This document shows positions 61,618 through 64,000 of a stretch of DNA of 64,000 nt, piece by piece (position 1 is the first letter of the stretch; every line of letters begins with the position of its first letter). Origin of the DNA: Flavobacterium sp. CFS9 (lineage in GTDB: Bacteria; Bacteroidota; Bacteroidia; Flavobacteriales; Flavobacteriaceae); contig NZ_AP031573.1 of NCBI RefSeq assembly GCF_041154745.1, positions 1,798,001 to 1,862,000 on the forward strand, given 5' to 3'. The notes beneath the pieces are model-generated. The model did no database searches, was not told where the DNA came from, and worked only from the letters and a program-made list of their open reading frames with translations. Made by a program: the position numbers and the translations under genes.

Positions 61618-63897
61618 TCAGTTTATACTGGCTTTAAACATCTTCAGCTCATCCCAGGTAAATTCATCACCATACTTTTCTTTCAGCGGACTTAGGGATT
61701 CTTCCTGATAAAACTCAAAAGCTTCACGCAGGGCCAGGATTTTATCATACGGTAAAACATCTGAGATCTCAACCTTTTTAGCCTGAATTAGTTTAACCAA
61801 ATGCATTTCAACGGTCTGCACTGTAAGTTTACGGATTCGTGCAATATCTTCAATCGAATTCTTCTCCAGCCACAAATCATGAGTTTCTTCAATAGTTGTT
61901 TTCTTGACCGTTTTAGCCTCGTTCTTTTCCAGTTTTCTTGAAGTATATCGCATTACAGGCTGATCGGTTTTAAAAATATCCGTATTCGCCATATTGAATT
62001 CCTCGCGGATCTTATCAACCTTGTCTAATTTGTAGTTTTTAATCGCTGTAGACGACAATTTTTCTTTACAGATGGTTTCACCTGCTACGACAATTTCTAT
62101 GAGCAATTTGGCCTTCATTAAGCGTAAAACAGCTTTCGTCTGCAAATCATCCAAAAAAGTCAGTTCTTCGTAAAACTCTTTCACCTTTTTGAATTTTTGA
62201 ATTTCAGCAGTTTTTTGCAAAAGGTCCGTCACTAATTTGTCCATCGGTTTAAAGAAATAATCATAAGCTGCTACGACCCTTTCCTGAACAAATAACAAAT
62301 CGACCGTTTCTTTACTGAAAATTTTATTAAGTTGATTCACAAACTTCTGGGCAGGATCAGTTAGTCCGTCAATAATTTCCAAACGTTTATGAGCCCAGGC
62401 AGAATGCTTTGATTTTTCTGATCCGGCAGCATTTTCATTATAACTGAAACGGTGATTGCGCCATTCTTGTGCCAAATCGCTCCAGTTAAAACTGTTTATC
62501 AAATAGTTATGAATAAAATTTTTAGTTTCAAAATGCAACGAATTTTTCAAAACTTCCTCGGTTGCTTTGTTCAAAGCGTAATCCATCACATCCTGATCGT
62601 TAGAAATACCGTTCATTTGTATCGGAGAAAGCAAAATAAGCCCTTTTAAGGACGTTAAACGCGATAAAGCAACATAGGCCTGCCCGGGTAAGAAAACTTG
62701 CGATACATCAAGCGCAGCTTTCTCAAAAGTTAATCCCTGACTTTTATGCACTGTAATAGCCCACGCTAATTTGATCGGATAATGTGCAAACGTACCCAGA
62801 ACTTCTTCTTCGATCTCCTTGGTCAGTTCATTTACCTTATAGCGGATATTCTTCCACTCGTATTTTTCTACTTCTATCGTTTTATCTTCTTCCGGAAAAT
62901 GCACAAAAATCTCTTCCGCAGAAAGCGATTTTATAACACCCATCTTTCCATTAAAATAACGCTTTTCAAAAGACAAATCGTTCTTCACAAACATGACTTG
63001 CGCACCTACTTTTAGCTTTAGATTTTCTTCTACAGGAAATATCTTTTCCGGAAAATCTCCTACTACAAAAGGCTGATACGAAAACTCATTGCCTGCCAAA
63101 TCGCCAATAGCCTGCTCGTTAATAGAATCCGCTTTAGCATTGTGCGTGGTAAGGGTGATATAACCTGGATTGTTCTTTAAATCAAAATCCGGCTGAACAT
63201 ACTCGTTTAAAACCTGAATGTCCTGCGGAGTGATCTGATTGTTACGCAAATTGTTCAAAACCGAAATAAAAGTATCATCACTTTGCCTGTAAATCTTTGA
63301 CAATTCGATATATAACGGAGGATATTGCTGAATTACGTGGGAATGAAAAAAGAATTTTCCCTTATAGTAATTCCTTAAAGTTCGCCATTCTTCGTCACGA
63401 ATCACTGGTGGTAATTGTAGCAAATCGCCAATAAAAAGCACCTGAACCCCGCCAAAAGCACGTGTATTTTTACGTACCGTCTGCATCATAAAATCAATGG
63501 CATCCAGTAAATCAGCCCGAAGCATACTCACTTCATCAATGATCAGGAGCTCCATATTTCTAATCACATTTCGCTTCAAATTATTCATTTTGAAATGTCT
63601 TCGAAGCGTCTCCTTATTCTCAAATTTAACCGTTTCTGTAAACTGAGAAGCCTCGGCATAAGACGGAATAAAAGCCGAAAACGGCAGCTGAAACATAGAA
63701 TGAATGGTAACACCTCCGGCATTTAACGCTGCAATTCCGGTTGGAGCCACAACCACGGTATTTTTATGCGTTGTTGCAATAATTTCACGGAGAAGTGTAG
63801 TCTTTCCTGTCCCTGCTTTACCCGTCAGGAAAATAGATTTTTGCGTTTGATTGATGAATTGTAAAGTATAAGCTGCTGCTTCTGAAACGTTTTGCAT
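61618..63897 (-). CDS. Pif1-like helicase with C-terminal helix-turn-helix
   Basis: This 759-residue superfamily 1 helicase has Walker A GKAGTGKT (residues 26-33), VVVAPTGIAALNAGGVTIHS, Walker B LLIIDEVSML, and later motifs GDLLQLPPVI, LSKIYRQSDD and WAITVHKSQGLTFE with YVALSRL. The C terminus (about 660-759) holds a helix-turn-helix of the HTH_40 type (SIEDIARIRKLTVQTVEMHL). Pif1 helicases unwind DNA 5' to 3' and resolve G-quadruplexes and forks. The HTH extension is usual in Bacteroidota. The upstream end of the gene is close to a terminator (63942-63973) that belongs to a gene beyond the edge. Confidence 0.91.
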   Translation of the reverse strand: MQNVSEAAAYTLQFINQTQKSIFLTGKAGTGKTTLLREIIATTHKNTVVVAPTGIAALNAGGVTIHSMFQLPFSAFIPSYAEASQFTETVKFENKETLRRHFKMNNLKRNVIRNMELLIIDEVSMLRADLLDAIDFMMQTVRKNTRAFGGVQVLFIGDLLQLPPVIRDEEWRTLRNYYKGKFFFHSHVIQQYPPLYIELSKIYRQSDDTFISVLNNLRNNQITPQDIQVLNEYVQPDFDLKNNPGYITLTTHNAKADSINEQAIGDLAGNEFSYQPFVVGDFPEKIFPVEENLKLKVGAQVMFVKNDLSFEKRYFNGKMGVIKSLSAEEIFVHFPEEDKTIEVEKYEWKNIRYKVNELTKEIEEEVLGTFAHYPIKLAWAITVHKSQGLTFEKAALDVSQVFLPGQAYVALSRLTSLKGLILLSPIQMNGISNDQDVMDYALNKATEEVLKNSLHFETKNFIHNYLINSFNWSDLAQEWRNHRFSYNENAAGSEKSKHSAWAHKRLEIIDGLTDPAQKFVNQLNKIFSKETVDLLFVQERVVAAYDYFFKPMDKLVTDLLQKTAEIQKFKKVKEFYEELTFLDDLQTKAVLRLMKAKLLIEIVVAGETICKEKLSSTAIKNYKLDKVDKIREEFNMANTDIFKTDQPVMRYTSRKLEKNEAKTVKKTTIEETHDLWLEKNSIEDIARIRKLTVQTVEMHLVKLIQAKKVEISDVLPYDKILALREAFEFYQEESLSPLKEKYGDEFTWDELKMFKASIN

Positions 63898-63941
63898 TAG
63901 GCGTAAATTGAGCGCTAAAAGTATCGCATTTTTATAAAAGA

Positions 63942-63973
63942 AAAAACCTAAATCTTGACAGATTTAGGTTTTT
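63942..63973 (-). terminator. Terminator of a gene beyond the right edge
   Basis: AAAAACCTAAATC (63942-63954) and GATTTAGGTTTTT (63961-63973) form a perfect 13-bp stem with a 6-nt loop. The nearest gene on its left starts at 63897 and points away, so it probably ends a minus-strand gene to the right of the window. Confidence 0.75.
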
Positions 63974-64000
63974 AAATTTAGTTAGTTAGTTTGGTATTAT

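Overview
The window is chromosomal DNA of a Flavobacterium, close in content to F. johnsoniae. The evidence is an AT-rich genome, promoters of the Bacteroidota type (TTG, about 17-19 nt, then TAnnTTTG) with little Shine-Dalgarno signal, many extragenic palindromes, and an almost complete copy of the spr gliding-motility locus of the type IX secretion system (T9SS). No rRNA, tRNA, CRISPR array, prophage or complete insertion sequence was found.

Left part, 1-25 kb: the tail of a gene cut by the edge with a probable immunity gene behind it; two paralogous secreted M13 metallopeptidases; a DMT exporter; an SCO copper chaperone; a ferrous-iron operon (feoA, feoB and a 40-residue Cys-rich membrane protein); an alpha/beta hydrolase; a block of extragenic repeats; an HD hydrolase; a lipid pair (acyl-ACP desaturase and acyltransferase); rnpA; an envelope cluster (DUF4349 lipoprotein, S41 processing protease, double OmpA-domain protein); an ElaA-type acetyltransferase; two lipoproteins; a LysM lytic transglycosylase; and pgk.

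Central part, 24.4-51.2 kb, all on the minus strand: seven genes that look like one transcription unit. In order of transcription they are an unknown secreted protein, a secreted beta-helix-like protein, a small secreted protein, sprC, sprD, the 17.5-kb sprB and sprF. SprB is a giant cell-surface adhesin moved along the cell during gliding. SprF (PorP/SprF family) is needed to export it. SprD combines a PorP/SprF-like domain with a very long Ala/Lys-rich helix and a SPOR-like end. The SprB repeats are arranged in a higher-order pattern: six copies of a seven-domain, about 1.75-kb unit.

Right part, 51.6-64 kb: housekeeping genes (holB, DoxX-family protein, acyl-CoA thioesterase, recA, acyltransferase, trpS, dprA), an HU/SPOR-domain protein, two paralogous secreted proteins of unknown function, one of them preceded by a 7-bp tandem array, and a Pif1-like helicase with a C-terminal helix-turn-helix.

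I found nothing I would call a wholly new system. The best leads are the higher-order architecture of SprB, the unusual SprD fusion, the three uncharacterised genes at the head of the spr unit, two promoters that imply leaderless mRNAs, and the heptanucleotide array upstream of an unknown secreted protein.
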